Origin: Deltaproteobacteria bacterium
GTDB taxonomy: Bacteria > Desulfobacterota > Desulfobaccia > Desulfobaccales > 0-14-0-80-60-11
Reading direction: 5' to 3'
NCBI GenBank assembly: GCA_021813445.1
Contig: JAKAKP010000053.1
Location: 1-42,644 of the forward strand
Length of the DNA stretch: 42,644 bases
Every line of letters starts with the position of its first letter. Within the stretch, counting starts at the first letter, position 1. Position numbers and translations under genes: made by a program. Under the pieces are notes generated by a model. It was not told the DNA's origin and made no database searches. It was given only the letters and a program-made list of their open reading frames with translations. Shown here one piece after another: positions 15,895 through 23,772 of the stretch.

Positions 15895-16530
15895 TTAACG
15901 GGGCGCGAGCAAGCTGCTCCGGGAGCGGCCCACGTTCTGAAAAACGGCCTGAAAATCCCGGAAAAGCCTTTTGTTATCACGCTGCCGGTGGCATTTCTTC
16001 AGAAAGACCTTCGGATCGGGATTCTCCGCTAAAAGATCAATTCCTTCCCATCCTTGCCGCCGGGGATAGGCATAATAAGGATAGGCCTTGGGCACCCCCC
16101 GGATGTAGGCCACCTGGGGCACCACCCACTCCAGCCGGGCCAGATAGAGGCGGTGCATACCGTCATTAATGACCAGGGCCAGCGTGCCGTCGGCCTCCAC
16201 CGACTCCTCCACTATGGGCGGATAGAGGTCGTAGACCTCCTCCGTGCCGTCCTCCTGCCGCACCGTATAGGTGACATAACCCTCCAGCCGGAACAGGTCC
16301 ACCCCGTAGGCCGCCAGGGACCAGCGCAGTTCCTGGGTTTTCCGCAGCTCCTGCAGCCAGATGTAATTCTGGGCCGGATGCAGGCAGTCCGTGCGGATCT
16401 GCTCCAGAGTGATCAGGGCCTGGCGGTAGACGAAGACGTCCGGTTGCTTCAGGAGGGGGACCTCCTTGAGTTTGGCGATCAAGGCCGCCGCGTCATGACG
16501 TTCAAGGGCAACGATATCCATTTTTAACAT
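15895..16530 (-). CDS. Conserved-looking protein of unknown function with a ParB-like patch
   Basis: About 211 residues from ATG 16530 (MLKMDIVALERHD); ATG 16578 and ATG 16521 are alternatives and none has a good ribosome-binding site. The middle reads QNYIWLQELRKTQELRWSLAAYGVDLFRLEGYVTY. A central patch, LALVINDGMHRLYLARLEW, recalls the 'DGxHRLxAA' box of ParB/sulfiredoxin-like folds. The end has KAYPYYAYPRRQGWEGIDLL and a basic tail. There is no signal peptide or membrane helix. I cannot assign a function; a nucleotide-binding ParB-like fold is only a suggestion. It ends 28 bp past the stop of the convergent lipoprotein gene. Confidence 0.5.
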   Translation of the reverse strand: MLKMDIVALERHDAAALIAKLKEVPLLKQPDVFVYRQALITLEQIRTDCLHPAQNYIWLQELRKTQELRWSLAAYGVDLFRLEGYVTYTVRQEDGTEEVYDLYPPIVEESVEADGTLALVINDGMHRLYLARLEWVVPQVAYIRGVPKAYPYYAYPRRQGWEGIDLLAENPDPKVFLKKCHRQRDNKRLFRDFQAVFQNVGRSRSSLLAPR

Positions 16531-16700
16531 GACCCGATTAACAAGATTAACTGCGGTGGAGCGGTATGATCTTACCATCAATCCAGGGTGGAGGGGGAAA
16601 AATCTCTAAGAGAAACGGTGAGGGTTGGACGGGAGAAGCCATGAGGGGGCAGGATCAGCGGCCCCGGCCCAATTCTCAATACCGTGGAGAGGAAAAGTTA

Positions 16701-16728
16701 AGGGGGAGCTTTTCGCTCCCCCTTTTTT
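16701..16728 (+). terminator. Strong plus-strand intrinsic terminator without an obvious gene
   Basis: AGGGGGAGC pairs with GCTCCCCCT around a TTTTC loop and is followed by six T on the plus strand. No convincing plus-strand gene lies upstream in the 337-bp gap between 16531 and 16867, so it may end an unrecognised small RNA. It may also serve the minus strand weakly (TTAACTTTT after the hairpin). Nothing else is recognised in this gap. Confidence 0.6.
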
Positions 16729-16867
16729 GGATCCATCCCACGTCAGATTCCGACCACTATTAGTCGGCCGACCGGGAGGTCAGGGGCCAAGAGATCATCC
16801 CGCCCCCTCAATTCTACTCAAAACCCGCAACTTGAGATGCGGCTGCCCGGCTCCCGGCTGGGCCGGT

Positions 16868-17080
16868 TTAACAGCGGCCCCGTAAGAAGCGGGTGGGAGG
16901 GCCCAAGAGAAAAGGCCCGAACCAGTCTTGAATGATAAAGCCCCGAGAAGGCTCCGAAGCCATGGGGTCCGGCTCCTCTTCTGCACTGAGCAGTTGGACA
17001 CCGCTGTTGGCCAGCACGTCCGCCGGCAGATCCTCGGGTAACCACATGGGTAGATAGTCTTCTTTGCCGATGTATGCCAT
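16868..17080 (-). CDS. Small hypothetical protein (70 residues)
   Basis: A 70-residue frame starting MAYIGKEDYLPMWLPEDLPA, with AGGAAGG nine bases before the ATG. It lies 64 bp downstream of the endonuclease III-like gene on the same strand. Composition is acidic in the first half, with aromatic residues and prolines (IIQDWFGPFLLGPPTRF) at the end. No family is recognised. The good ribosome-binding site and operon-like position support it, but it competes with an overlapping frame (16795-17163) with cysteine- and serine-rich translation that looks spurious. Confidence 0.4.
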   Translation of the reverse strand: MAYIGKEDYLPMWLPEDLPADVLANSGVQLLSAEEEPDPMASEPSRGFIIQDWFGPFLLGPPTRFLRGRC

Positions 17081-17144
17081 GATAGTGAACCTTCCTGGCC
17101 AACTAGGAATGCAATATCCGGGCCAAGACCAGGAGAGGGATTCA

Positions 17145-17807
17145 CTATCCGGAAATCGGCCATTCATGCAGGGGACAGCCGGGGCACCGGGGACGGGGCC
17201 GGCAGAAATCCTTGCCCACCTTGACCAACAGGGCATGAAATTCCTGGTACCGGGGCACATCTGCCGGGAGGTGGTCCATGAACAGGGCTTGTAATTCCTC
17301 ATAGGAGGGGGCCTCGGGCGCCAGGTTATGGCGGCTCAGGACCCGGTAGGTATAGGCGTCCACTACAAAGGTGGGTTGGTTCAGGGCGTAAAGCAGGATA
17401 CTGTCTGCAGTTTCCGGGCCGATGCCCTTGACCGTGAGCAGCGCCGCCCGCATGGTCCCCAGGTCTTCCTGGGCCATCTCCTCCAGGGAGTCGTGGAACT
17501 GCCGGTAAAAGAAGTCTAGGAAATTTTTTACCCGCTGCGTTTTGATATTGAAGTAGCCCGCAGGCCGCAGCCGCTGGGCCAGCTCCGCGTCAGGCATGGC
17601 CCGGAGCACCTGGGGGTCGAGGAGGCCCTCCGCTTTCAGGTCCGTCAGGGCCAGGGCCACGTTCTTCCAATTGGTGTTCTGGGTCAAAATCGCGCCCAGG
17701 ATGACCTCAAAGGGGGTCTCCCCGGGCCACCAGCCCTGGGGCCCGAACGCGTCATACAACTTCTGATATAATTCCTGGAGCAACTCACCCAGCCGGGCCG
17801 CGGCCAT
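17145..17807 (-). CDS. Endonuclease III-like DNA glycosylase (HhH-GPD)
   Basis: A 220-residue HhH-GPD protein. The helix-hairpin-helix reads LLTVKGIGPETADSILLYAL and the catalytic aspartate lies in FVVDAYTYRVLSRH. The N-terminal FEVILGAILTQNTNW matches the Nth 'iLSqqt' helix. Compared with E. coli Nth, the lysine needed for AP-lyase chemistry is replaced by Glu (GPET instead of GRKT), which suggests a monofunctional glycosylase such as the archaeal/Helicobacter relatives. Only three cysteines of the C-terminal 4Fe-4S loop are present (CRPRPRCPGC) before the protein ends PLHEWPISG, so the cluster may be absent or ligated differently. Role: base-excision repair, lesion unknown. No clear Shine-Dalgarno is seen. 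Confidence 0.8.
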   Translation of the reverse strand: MAAARLGELLQELYQKLYDAFGPQGWWPGETPFEVILGAILTQNTNWKNVALALTDLKAEGLLDPQVLRAMPDAELAQRLRPAGYFNIKTQRVKNFLDFFYRQFHDSLEEMAQEDLGTMRAALLTVKGIGPETADSILLYALNQPTFVVDAYTYRVLSRHNLAPEAPSYEELQALFMDHLPADVPRYQEFHALLVKVGKDFCRPRPRCPGCPLHEWPISG

Positions 17808-18006
17808 ATCGCCTCCGGAGATTAATTCGGGGGGAGGAAGCCGATGCCGCCGGTTCTTTCAGGGCAATCTCCTCCCCCTTGGGCTAATCCCCCCTACTTT
17901 AACATTTTTTTTGCCCTTTTCTTGTGATAGAATGCGCATTGCCGACCTTGGCTGCCGGCACAAGCCGAACTTTCTGTATTATCGCGGTCTTCGAAGATAA
18001 AAAATC

Positions 18007-19941
18007 GTGACTAAAAAAATCACTTTCAATCCCTATGGCCTTACCGTGGAGGTGGCGGAGGGGGAAAATCTACTGCGGGCCGCGCTGCAGGCGGGGGTGC
18101 ATATCAACGCCTCCTGCGGGGGGGAAGGGGTCTGCGGCAAATGCCGGATCATTCTGGAATCCGGTGAGGTGGACTGTCCCAAGTCCGGCCTGTTGAGCGA
18201 CGAGGATTGGGACCTGGGCTATCGCCAGGCCTGCCAGTGCCGGATCATCACCGACGTGGTGGTGCGCATCCCCCCCGAATCCCTGCTGGACCGCCGCACC
18301 CTGACCCGCCGGCGCGCCGGTATCGGGCTTAGACCCAGCCCCATCGACATCGCCGCGTTAAAGGCGGAGGGCCTCTATAACCCGGCTTTCAAGAAGCGCT
18401 TTGTCAAGCTGTCCCCCCCCACCCTGACGGATAACGTCAACGACCTGTCCCGCCTGGAATCCGGTCTGGCTCACCAGCACGCGGTGGAGAGCCTCACCCT
18501 GGATTTCTTTCTGCTGCGGAAGATGGCCCGGGTGATGCGGGAGCAGAATTTTGAGGTCACCGCCACCCTGGATTTCTCCCGGCGCCGTTTCCGTTCCCCC
18601 CATATGATCAATATAGAAGCCGGCGACACCACCCGCCGCCATTTTGCGCTGGCGGTGGACATCGGCACCACCACCGTCTGGGTGCAGCTCCTGGACCTGG
18701 CCAAGGGCGAGATTCTGGGCCATGCCGCGGATTACAATTCCCAGATGAGCTACGGAGACGACGTCATCACCCGCATCCTCTTCAGCCAGAAGGATCAGGG
18801 TCTGCAAAAATTGCAGCGGTCCGTGGTCTCCACGATCAATCATGTGCTGCACCGGCTCCTGAAGCAACACAAGCTGGCGGTGGATGAAATCTCCCACATG
18901 ACCGTGGCCGCCAACACCACCATGACCCACCTGTTCTACGGCATCGACCCCAAGCACATCCGCCTGGCCCCCTACACGCCCACCGCGGGCAGCTTCCCTT
19001 TGATGCGGGCCCGGGATCTGGGCCTGGAGGTGCCGGATCACGTCTTCATCTACAGCGTCAGCTCCGTGTCCAGCTACGTGGGGGGCGATATTGTCTCCGG
19101 CGTCCTGGCCTCCGGCCTTTATAAAGAACCCAAGCTGACCCTGTTCATCGATATCGGCACCAACGGCGAGATCGTCATCGGCAACCACCAGTGGCTGGCC
19201 TGTGCGGCCTGCTCCGCAGGCCCGGCCTTCGAAGGCGGGGGCATCCGCTTCGGCATGCGGGCCACCGAAGGGGCCATCGAGGAAGTAAGCGTCAATCCCG
19301 AGACCTTTGAGCCCATGGTTCTCACCATCGGCATGGTCAAACCCAAGGGCATCTGCGGCTCGGGGTTGATCAACCTGCTGGCGGCCCTGATGGACGCCGG
19401 CCTGGTGCTCCCCAACGGCAAGTTCCGGGACGACCTGAACACCCCCCGGGTGCGCCTGGGGGACAGCGGCCGGGAATACGTGTTAGCCTTTGCCGAAAAC
19501 ACCCAGGGAGACCAGGATCTTATCCTGAGCGAAGCGGATATCGATAACCTAATGCGGGCCAAGGGCGCGATGTTCGCGGGTTATGTCACTTTGCTGGAAA
19601 ACGTGGGCCTACGCCTCCAGGACCTGGAACAGGTCATCCTGGCCGGCGCGTTCGGCAATTTTGTCAATATCGACAACGCCATCGCCATCGGCCTGCTCCC
19701 GGACCTGCCCCGGGACCGCTACCAGTTCGTGGGCAACTCCTCACTCCTGGGGGCCAGCCTGCTGGCCTTCTCCCGGGAGATGCTGGCCGAAGAACGCCGG
19801 GTGGCGGAGATGATGACCAATTTCGAGCTCTCCGAAACCCCGGGTTACATGAACCAATACATCGCCGCCCTGTTCCTGCCCCACACCCAGGAAGAATACT
19901 TCCCCAGCGTCGCCGAACGTCTCCGGGCAGCGAAGGGGTAA
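18007..19941 (+). CDS. RACo-like ASKHA protein with N-terminal 2Fe-2S ferredoxin domain
   Basis: A 644-residue protein starting at GTG 18007. Residues 1-90 are a plant-type ferredoxin domain with 2Fe-2S ligands Cys37, Cys43, Cys46 and Cys76 or Cys78. A linker (about residues 100-200) leads to an ASKHA ATPase region: FALAVDIGTTTVWVQLLDL, TVAANTTMTHLFYG, LFIDIGTNGEIVIG, CSAGPAFEGGGIRFGM and VILAGAFGNFVNIDNAIAIG. This is the architecture of RACo, which uses ATP to reactivate oxidised Co(II) corrinoid proteins of the Wood-Ljungdahl and methyltransferase pathways. No corrinoid protein or methyltransferase gene lies nearby, so the partner is elsewhere. A CAP-domain gene follows after 7 bp. Confidence 0.85.
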   Translation: MTKKITFNPYGLTVEVAEGENLLRAALQAGVHINASCGGEGVCGKCRIILESGEVDCPKSGLLSDEDWDLGYRQACQCRIITDVVVRIPPESLLDRRTLTRRRAGIGLRPSPIDIAALKAEGLYNPAFKKRFVKLSPPTLTDNVNDLSRLESGLAHQHAVESLTLDFFLLRKMARVMREQNFEVTATLDFSRRRFRSPHMINIEAGDTTRRHFALAVDIGTTTVWVQLLDLAKGEILGHAADYNSQMSYGDDVITRILFSQKDQGLQKLQRSVVSTINHVLHRLLKQHKLAVDEISHMTVAANTTMTHLFYGIDPKHIRLAPYTPTAGSFPLMRARDLGLEVPDHVFIYSVSSVSSYVGGDIVSGVLASGLYKEPKLTLFIDIGTNGEIVIGNHQWLACAACSAGPAFEGGGIRFGMRATEGAIEEVSVNPETFEPMVLTIGMVKPKGICGSGLINLLAALMDAGLVLPNGKFRDDLNTPRVRLGDSGREYVLAFAENTQGDQDLILSEADIDNLMRAKGAMFAGYVTLLENVGLRLQDLEQVILAGAFGNFVNIDNAIAIGLLPDLPRDRYQFVGNSSLLGASLLAFSREMLAEERRVAEMMTNFELSETPGYMNQYIAALFLPHTQEEYFPSVAERLRAAKG

Positions 19942-19948
19942 GATTGGG

Positions 19949-20563
19949 GTGAAACTGAGGAGTGGGGGCTGGGGCCCCAAACTGATCTGGACCTTGGGGG
20001 CAGCCATCTTGGTGGTTGCCCTTTTTCCATGGCACCGGGGCTGGAGCGGGCCTCTCGCGCCCTCCGGGACTTTTGCGTCCGGGCCGGGCCTGGCCGGCAT
20101 CCAGCCCCTGCCTGCTGTGGAACGGGAGGTGCTGCGGCTCACCAATGACACCCGGCGCCAACACGGCCTGCCCCCCCTGACGGCCGACCCGGGCCTGGCG
20201 GCTGTGGCCCGGCAACACAGCCTGGATATGCTGCGGCGGCGCTTCTTCAGCCACCTCAACCCGGAAGGCCGGTCCCTCCAGGAGCGTCTGCCTCCGGCCT
20301 CTGCCGCCCGCCTTTCCCGGTGGGGGGAGAACATCTGGACCGGCTCGGGCTATAATCCCGGGGATGTCCCAGCCCTGGCCCGGGTGATCATGGATAGCTG
20401 GCTGTCGAGTCCGGGACACCGGCGCAATATTCTCACCCCCGGTTTTACCTGCCTGGGGGTAGGGGTGGCCGGGGCCGGCCGGGAGGTCCGGGCCACCCAG
20501 GTTTTCGCGACCGTCGGCCCCGGGGGGTCCCCATCACCCATAGCCCCGCAATCCAGGCCATGA
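19949..20563 (+). CDS. CAP-domain (SCP/PR1-like, YkwD-type) exported protein
   Basis: A 204-residue protein from GTG 19949, seven bases after the RACo-like gene. An N-terminal helix (LIWTLGAAILVVALFP) acts as signal or anchor. The CAP domain follows: VLRLTNDTRRQHGLPPLTADPGLAAVARQHSLDM, FFSHLNPEGRSLQERL, GENIWTG and MDSWLSSPGHRRNILTPGFTCLGVGV. The paired histidines (SHLNP and PGHRRN) and glutamate (GEN) of the CAP cavity are present. Bacterial members are secreted or envelope proteins of mostly unknown activity. Its stop overlaps the start of the next gene (ATGA at 20560-20563). Confidence 0.85.
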   Translation: MKLRSGGWGPKLIWTLGAAILVVALFPWHRGWSGPLAPSGTFASGPGLAGIQPLPAVEREVLRLTNDTRRQHGLPPLTADPGLAAVARQHSLDMLRRRFFSHLNPEGRSLQERLPPASAARLSRWGENIWTGSGYNPGDVPALARVIMDSWLSSPGHRRNILTPGFTCLGVGVAGAGREVRATQVFATVGPGGSPSPIAPQSRP

Positions 20564-21147
20564 AAACCCTCTTGCCCGCCCCGCAATTTTACTGCCTGCG
20601 CCACGCCCCCCTGGCCGCGGTGGCAGTGCTGTGGACGCTCCAGAGAGATCAGCCCAAAATTGTGCGGGTGTTAATTGCGCCTCCGGGAACCCCCGACGCA
20701 GACGCGGCCCAAAGCGAGGTATTTAAGGCCCAACCGGCCGGCTGTCCGGAAATCGACCAGATCGCCGATCAGCTGGAGGCCTTTCTCCGAGGCGAGGCTC
20801 TGCGCTTTTCCCTGGACAGCATTCTGCTCGACCTCTGCCCGGACTTCCAGCAGCGGGTCCTCAGGGCCGAACACGACATCCCCAGGGGCCAGGTGAGCAC
20901 CTACGGGCTGCTGGCCGGCTTTATCGGCAAGCCCGGCGCGGCCCGGGCCGTGGGTGCCGCCTTGGCTGCCAATCCCTTCCCTATCGTCATCCCCTGTCAT
21001 CGGGCCATCAGAGCAGACCGCACCCTGGGCGGATTTCAGGGGGGCCTGCAGATGAAACGGGCTTTGCTGGCCGCAGAAGGCATCCCCTTTGACCCCCTAG
21101 GGCGGGTGGCGGTGGCGGATTTCTTTTACTCCCCTGGCACCCCTTGA
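20560..21147 (+). CDS. ogt: Methylated-DNA--protein-cysteine methyltransferase
   Basis: A 195-residue suicide repair protein that moves alkyl groups from O6-alkylguanine to its own cysteine. The C-terminal domain is complete: VSTYGLLAGFIGKPGAARAVGAALAANPF (helix-turn-helix with the nucleotide-flipping arginine), the active-site box IPCHRAI, and LGGFQGGLQMKRALLAAEGI. The N-terminal domain (about residues 1-80) is weakly conserved and lacks zinc-ligand cysteines, as in Ogt/AGT-type proteins other than Ada. The ATG overlaps the CAP gene stop by four bases, implying coupled translation, although no functional link is known. Confidence 0.88.
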   Translation: MKTLLPAPQFYCLRHAPLAAVAVLWTLQRDQPKIVRVLIAPPGTPDADAAQSEVFKAQPAGCPEIDQIADQLEAFLRGEALRFSLDSILLDLCPDFQQRVLRAEHDIPRGQVSTYGLLAGFIGKPGAARAVGAALAANPFPIVIPCHRAIRADRTLGGFQGGLQMKRALLAAEGIPFDPLGRVAVADFFYSPGTP

Positions 21148-21160
21148 CTGCAGCGGGCCT

Positions 21161-21727
21161 TTACCGCAGCTTCTGCAGCAGCCAGGCCAGGTTCTCCGCC
21201 AGGGTGGTGACGGTCTTCATGCCTTCGCCGTCCTGGGCCACTTCCCCGGGTTTGAGGCCGTAGGCGATGGGCCAGTAAGTGGAGCCGGGCACAAACATGC
21301 CCATTATGACAAACCACAACTGCAGTTGGGCATAGGTGAAGTTGACCCCGGCCCGGCGGGCCACCACGATGGGGCTGCCCGCCTTGCGGTAAAAGGGATT
21401 GTCCCCCTGGCGGGCCACGTAGCCGGCCCGGTCCAGCAGGGCCATGAGGTTGGGGGTGGCGGAGCCGAAGTAGACCGGGGAGCCCACCAGCAAGCCGTCA
21501 GCCGCGGCCATGGCCTCATAAACCGGCATAAAATCGTCTTCCTGGGCGCAGCGGTTCTTGTCTTTGGCGCACTTGAGACAGGCCTTGCAGGGCAGGATTT
21601 GCTTGTCATGTAAGGACACATACTCCGTGTCCAGGCCCTGTTGGGCGCAAACCTTCAGGGCCTCGGTGAGCAAATGATAGGTGTTCCCCTGGGGGCGGGG
21701 CGATCCGGAAATGGCCAGTACCTTCAA
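21161..21727 (-). CDS. Iron-sulfur flavoprotein (NADPH-dependent FMN reductase-like)
   Basis: A 188-residue flavodoxin-fold protein starting at TTG 21727 with an excellent ribosome-binding site (AAGGAGG). The FMN-phosphate loop is LAISGSPRPQGNTYHLL (about residues 4-20). A compact cysteine motif, CKACLKCAKDKNRC (C-x2-C-x2-C-x6-C, about residues 47-60), is that of the archaeal/clostridial iron-sulfur flavoprotein family, which carries a 4Fe-4S cluster next to FMN. SPVYFGSATPNLMALLDR and the end (GMKTVTTLAENLAWLL) match the same family. These proteins shuttle electrons from ferredoxin and may detoxify oxygen or peroxide in anaerobes. It is convergent with ogt and divergent from the TetR gene. 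Confidence 0.87.
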   Translation of the reverse strand: MKVLAISGSPRPQGNTYHLLTEALKVCAQQGLDTEYVSLHDKQILPCKACLKCAKDKNRCAQEDDFMPVYEAMAAADGLLVGSPVYFGSATPNLMALLDRAGYVARQGDNPFYRKAGSPIVVARRAGVNFTYAQLQLWFVIMGMFVPGSTYWPIAYGLKPGEVAQDGEGMKTVTTLAENLAWLLQKLR

Positions 21728-21794
21728 GGCGCTTCCTCCTTGCTTCGTTGATGCGCCTACAATATCACAAATCGAACCGCGGATTAACGGAGAT

Positions 21795-21876
21795 TATCGG
21801 CGTTCCTCCGCGTGTATCGGCGTGCATCAGCGGTTAAATTTTACCGCCGATTAACACCAATTAACGCCGATTAAAG
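21795..21876. repeat. Dispersed inverted repeat, CGGCGT...GCGGTTAA family
   Basis: An inverted-repeat region in which ATCGGCGT/CGGTTAAAT on the left is mirrored by ACCGCCGATTAAC and AACGCCGATTAA on the right. A second member lies at 39118-39186 with the shared core CGGCGTGCATC followed by CGGTTAAAT. It fills most of the 208-bp divergent gap between the flavoprotein and TetR genes and runs up to the TetR -35 box. Confidence 0.7.
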
Positions 21877-21878
21877 GC

Positions 21879-21922
21879 TTGACAGGCGGCCACAAATTTC
21901 TTAATAAATGAGTGAACACTCA
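21879..21922 (+). promoter_or_regulatory. TetR-gene promoter with palindromic operator
   Basis: TTGACA (21879-21884), a 17-bp spacer and TAATAA (21902-21907) form a near-consensus promoter. Directly after the -10 box lies the perfect 14-bp palindrome TGAGTG-AA-CACTCA (21909-21922), covering the expected transcription start, 13 bp before the ATG. This is the usual place for a TetR-family autoregulator to bind. Confidence 0.8.
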
Positions 21923-21935
21923 CATTAGGATAGCC

Positions 21936-22514
21936 ATGCGCGACGGCTCCAAAACCAAAGAATTGATTGCCCGTACTGCTCTCCAACTCTTCGTGGACAA
22001 GGGCGTCACCGCCACCACCATCCGGGACATCGCCGGGGTCGCGGGCATTGCCGAAGGCACCCTTTACCGCCACTATGAGAGCAAAGACCAGCTGGCCTGG
22101 GAGCTATTCTCCACCAATTACCTGGCCTTTGCTGAAGAACTGGACTGCCTGCAGGAAGGGTATGACAATTTAAAAGACAAATTGACCGCCATGATCCGGC
22201 AGTTTTGCACCTTTTTCGACCGGGACCCGGTGCTGTTCAGCTATCTGCTCCTGGCCCAGCACGGTCAGCTCAAAAAAGTGACCCCGGAGATGGAAACCGC
22301 GGTGACGGTGCTGCAAAAGGTCATTGCCCAGGGCATGGCCCGGGGGGAAGTGCCGGAAATGGAAGTGGAACTGGCCGCGGCCATGGTCCTGGGGGTGGTC
22401 CTGGAGGTGGCGGTTTTTAAGGCTTACAGCCGCATTACCCAGGACCTGGCGCCATTGAGCGAGAAGCTGGCGGCCGCGTGCTGGTGCGTTTTGGCCGGGA
22501 ATGGGACCCATTGA
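21936..22514 (+). CDS. TetR-family transcriptional regulator
   Basis: A 192-residue protein from ATG 21936, preceded by AGGA; a GTG 24 bp upstream lies inside the operator and is rejected. The helix-turn-helix is at residues 5-50: IARTALQLFVDKGVTATTIRDIAGVAGIAEGTLYRHYESKDQL compresses to the classic TetR signature ending GTLYRHYESKDQL. The C-terminal ligand domain (FAEELDCLQEGYDNLKDKL...) is divergent and gives no ligand hint. It probably represses itself through the palindrome at 21909-21922. Possible targets are the divergent iron-sulfur flavoprotein or the small protein/radical SAM pair downstream. Confidence 0.87.
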   Translation: MRDGSKTKELIARTALQLFVDKGVTATTIRDIAGVAGIAEGTLYRHYESKDQLAWELFSTNYLAFAEELDCLQEGYDNLKDKLTAMIRQFCTFFDRDPVLFSYLLLAQHGQLKKVTPEMETAVTVLQKVIAQGMARGEVPEMEVELAAAMVLGVVLEVAVFKAYSRITQDLAPLSEKLAAACWCVLAGNGTH

Positions 22515-22559
22515 TATCCCCCCCCTGCTTAGCTACATTAAATAATTGGTAAACAAAAT

Positions 22560-22733
22560 ATGGGCCAAGAAGAGATCAAAGCCAAAATCAGAGCCGCTGC
22601 CCCGGAGAGCAGGATCCCCTGCGCCGCGGCCATGAATCTGGCCAAGGAATTGGGAATCTCCCGGAAGGAAATGGGAGAGTTGCTCAACGAACTGCGCATC
22701 AAGATCATCCAGTGCCAGTTGGGATGTTTTTAA
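22560..22733 (+). CDS. Small 57-residue protein paired with a radical SAM gene
   Basis: Starts MGQEEIKAKIRAAAPESRIP and ends IIQCQLGCF. It contains RIPCAAAMNLAKELGISRKEMGELLNELRIK in its middle, which looks like a short helix-turn-helix (a winged-helix-like motif), and it has three cysteines (residue 21 and the pair near the end, CQLGC). It stops 9 bp before the radical SAM gene, so the two are surely co-transcribed. It resembles small conserved proteins I recall beside radical SAM genes in Desulfobacterota, but I cannot name a family. No strong Shine-Dalgarno is seen. A DNA- or metal-binding regulator is one possibility, inferred only. Confidence 0.6.
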   Translation: MGQEEIKAKIRAAAPESRIPCAAAMNLAKELGISRKEMGELLNELRIKIIQCQLGCF

Positions 22734-22742
22734 TCCCTTACT

Positions 22743-23657
22743 ATGACTTATCTTTTCGGTCCGGTTCCCTCCCGGCGTTTGGGACGCTCCCTGGGGGTCG
22801 ATCTGATCCCCCGGAAGACCTGCCCCTACGATTGCATTTATTGTGAAGTAGGGCCCACTACCCGCAAGACCCTGAGGCGCCGGGACTATCACACCGAAGC
22901 CATCATCCGGGAGTTGACGGAGTATCTGCGCGGTCCCAAAGCGGCACTGGATTACCTCACCCTGGCCGGCTCCGGGGAACCCACCCTGAACCTGGGCCTG
23001 GCCCGGATCATCCAGGCCACTAAAGGGTTGACGGAGACGCCGGTGGCGGTGCTGACCAACGGGGCCCTGCTCCATCTCCCGGAAGTGCGCCGGGACCTGG
23101 CCGCTGCCGACGTCATCCTTCCCTCCCTGGACGCGGCCACGGAGAAAACCTGGCGCCGTATCAACCGGCCCCTGCCGGAGCAGTCCCTGGCCCAGCTCCT
23201 CGAAGGACTGGTAGCCCTGCGCCGGGAATACCAGGGGCAAATCTGGCTGGAGATCATGATCTTGAAGGGCCTGAACGACACGGAGAAAGAGCTCAGCGCC
23301 TTAAAACGAACAATAAAGCCCCTGGCCCTGGATAAAGTGCAGCTCAACACCGCGGTGCGCCCGGGGGTGAAGGCCTCGGCCCGGCCCCTGGACCCGGAGG
23401 AAATGCAGGCCGTGGCCGACTTCTTCGGAGAGGGCGCGGAGGTCATCGCCTCCAGCCCCCGGCCCGCCAATGCCGAGACCGCGGTGAGCGACGCCCGTTT
23501 CATCGAAATGCTGGCCCGGCGGCCCATGACCGCCGCGGACGTGGCTGAGGTTTTGGGATTGCCGTTGGACCTGGTGCAGAAGAGATTGAAGCATCTTTGT
23601 AAGACCGGAGCGATTTCATATAGCCGCTATCAAGATCAAGGGTTTTACCGACAGTAA
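22743..23657 (+). CDS. Radical SAM protein with C-terminal winged-helix segment
   Basis: A 304-residue protein. FGPVPSRRLGRSLGVDLIP precedes the radical SAM cluster motif CPYDCIYC (residues 28-35, C-x3-C-x2-C). YLTLAGSGEPTL (SAM-binding GGE-like motif), VAVLTNGALL and LDAATEKTWRRINRP follow in the order of the COG0731-type radical SAM family, whose reactions are mostly unknown. After about residue 245, RRPMTAADVAEVLGLPLDLVQKRLKHLCKTGAI looks like a winged helix, so a nucleic-acid-binding or regulatory role is possible. It is preceded at 9 bp by the 57-residue gene. Fold secure, substrate unknown. Confidence 0.85.
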   Translation: MTYLFGPVPSRRLGRSLGVDLIPRKTCPYDCIYCEVGPTTRKTLRRRDYHTEAIIRELTEYLRGPKAALDYLTLAGSGEPTLNLGLARIIQATKGLTETPVAVLTNGALLHLPEVRRDLAAADVILPSLDAATEKTWRRINRPLPEQSLAQLLEGLVALRREYQGQIWLEIMILKGLNDTEKELSALKRTIKPLALDKVQLNTAVRPGVKASARPLDPEEMQAVADFFGEGAEVIASSPRPANAETAVSDARFIEMLARRPMTAADVAEVLGLPLDLVQKRLKHLCKTGAISYSRYQDQGFYRQ

Positions 23658-23772
23658 TTAGGGCCTGGCACGAAGTTTCTTAACTACTCTGAAAGTGATC
23701 CTGGCGCAGGCTGGAAAGCCTGCGCCACCATCCTTTCTTGGTTTTGGGTGGACCGGAAGCTCATGAATGGCT

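Noticed and set aside
16795-17163. A 122-residue minus-strand frame overlapping the 70-residue ORF
   Set aside because: Its translation is rich in Ser, Cys, Arg and Pro in a shadow-like way, and it has no ribosome-binding site; the overlapping 70-residue frame has both a better start and a better composition.
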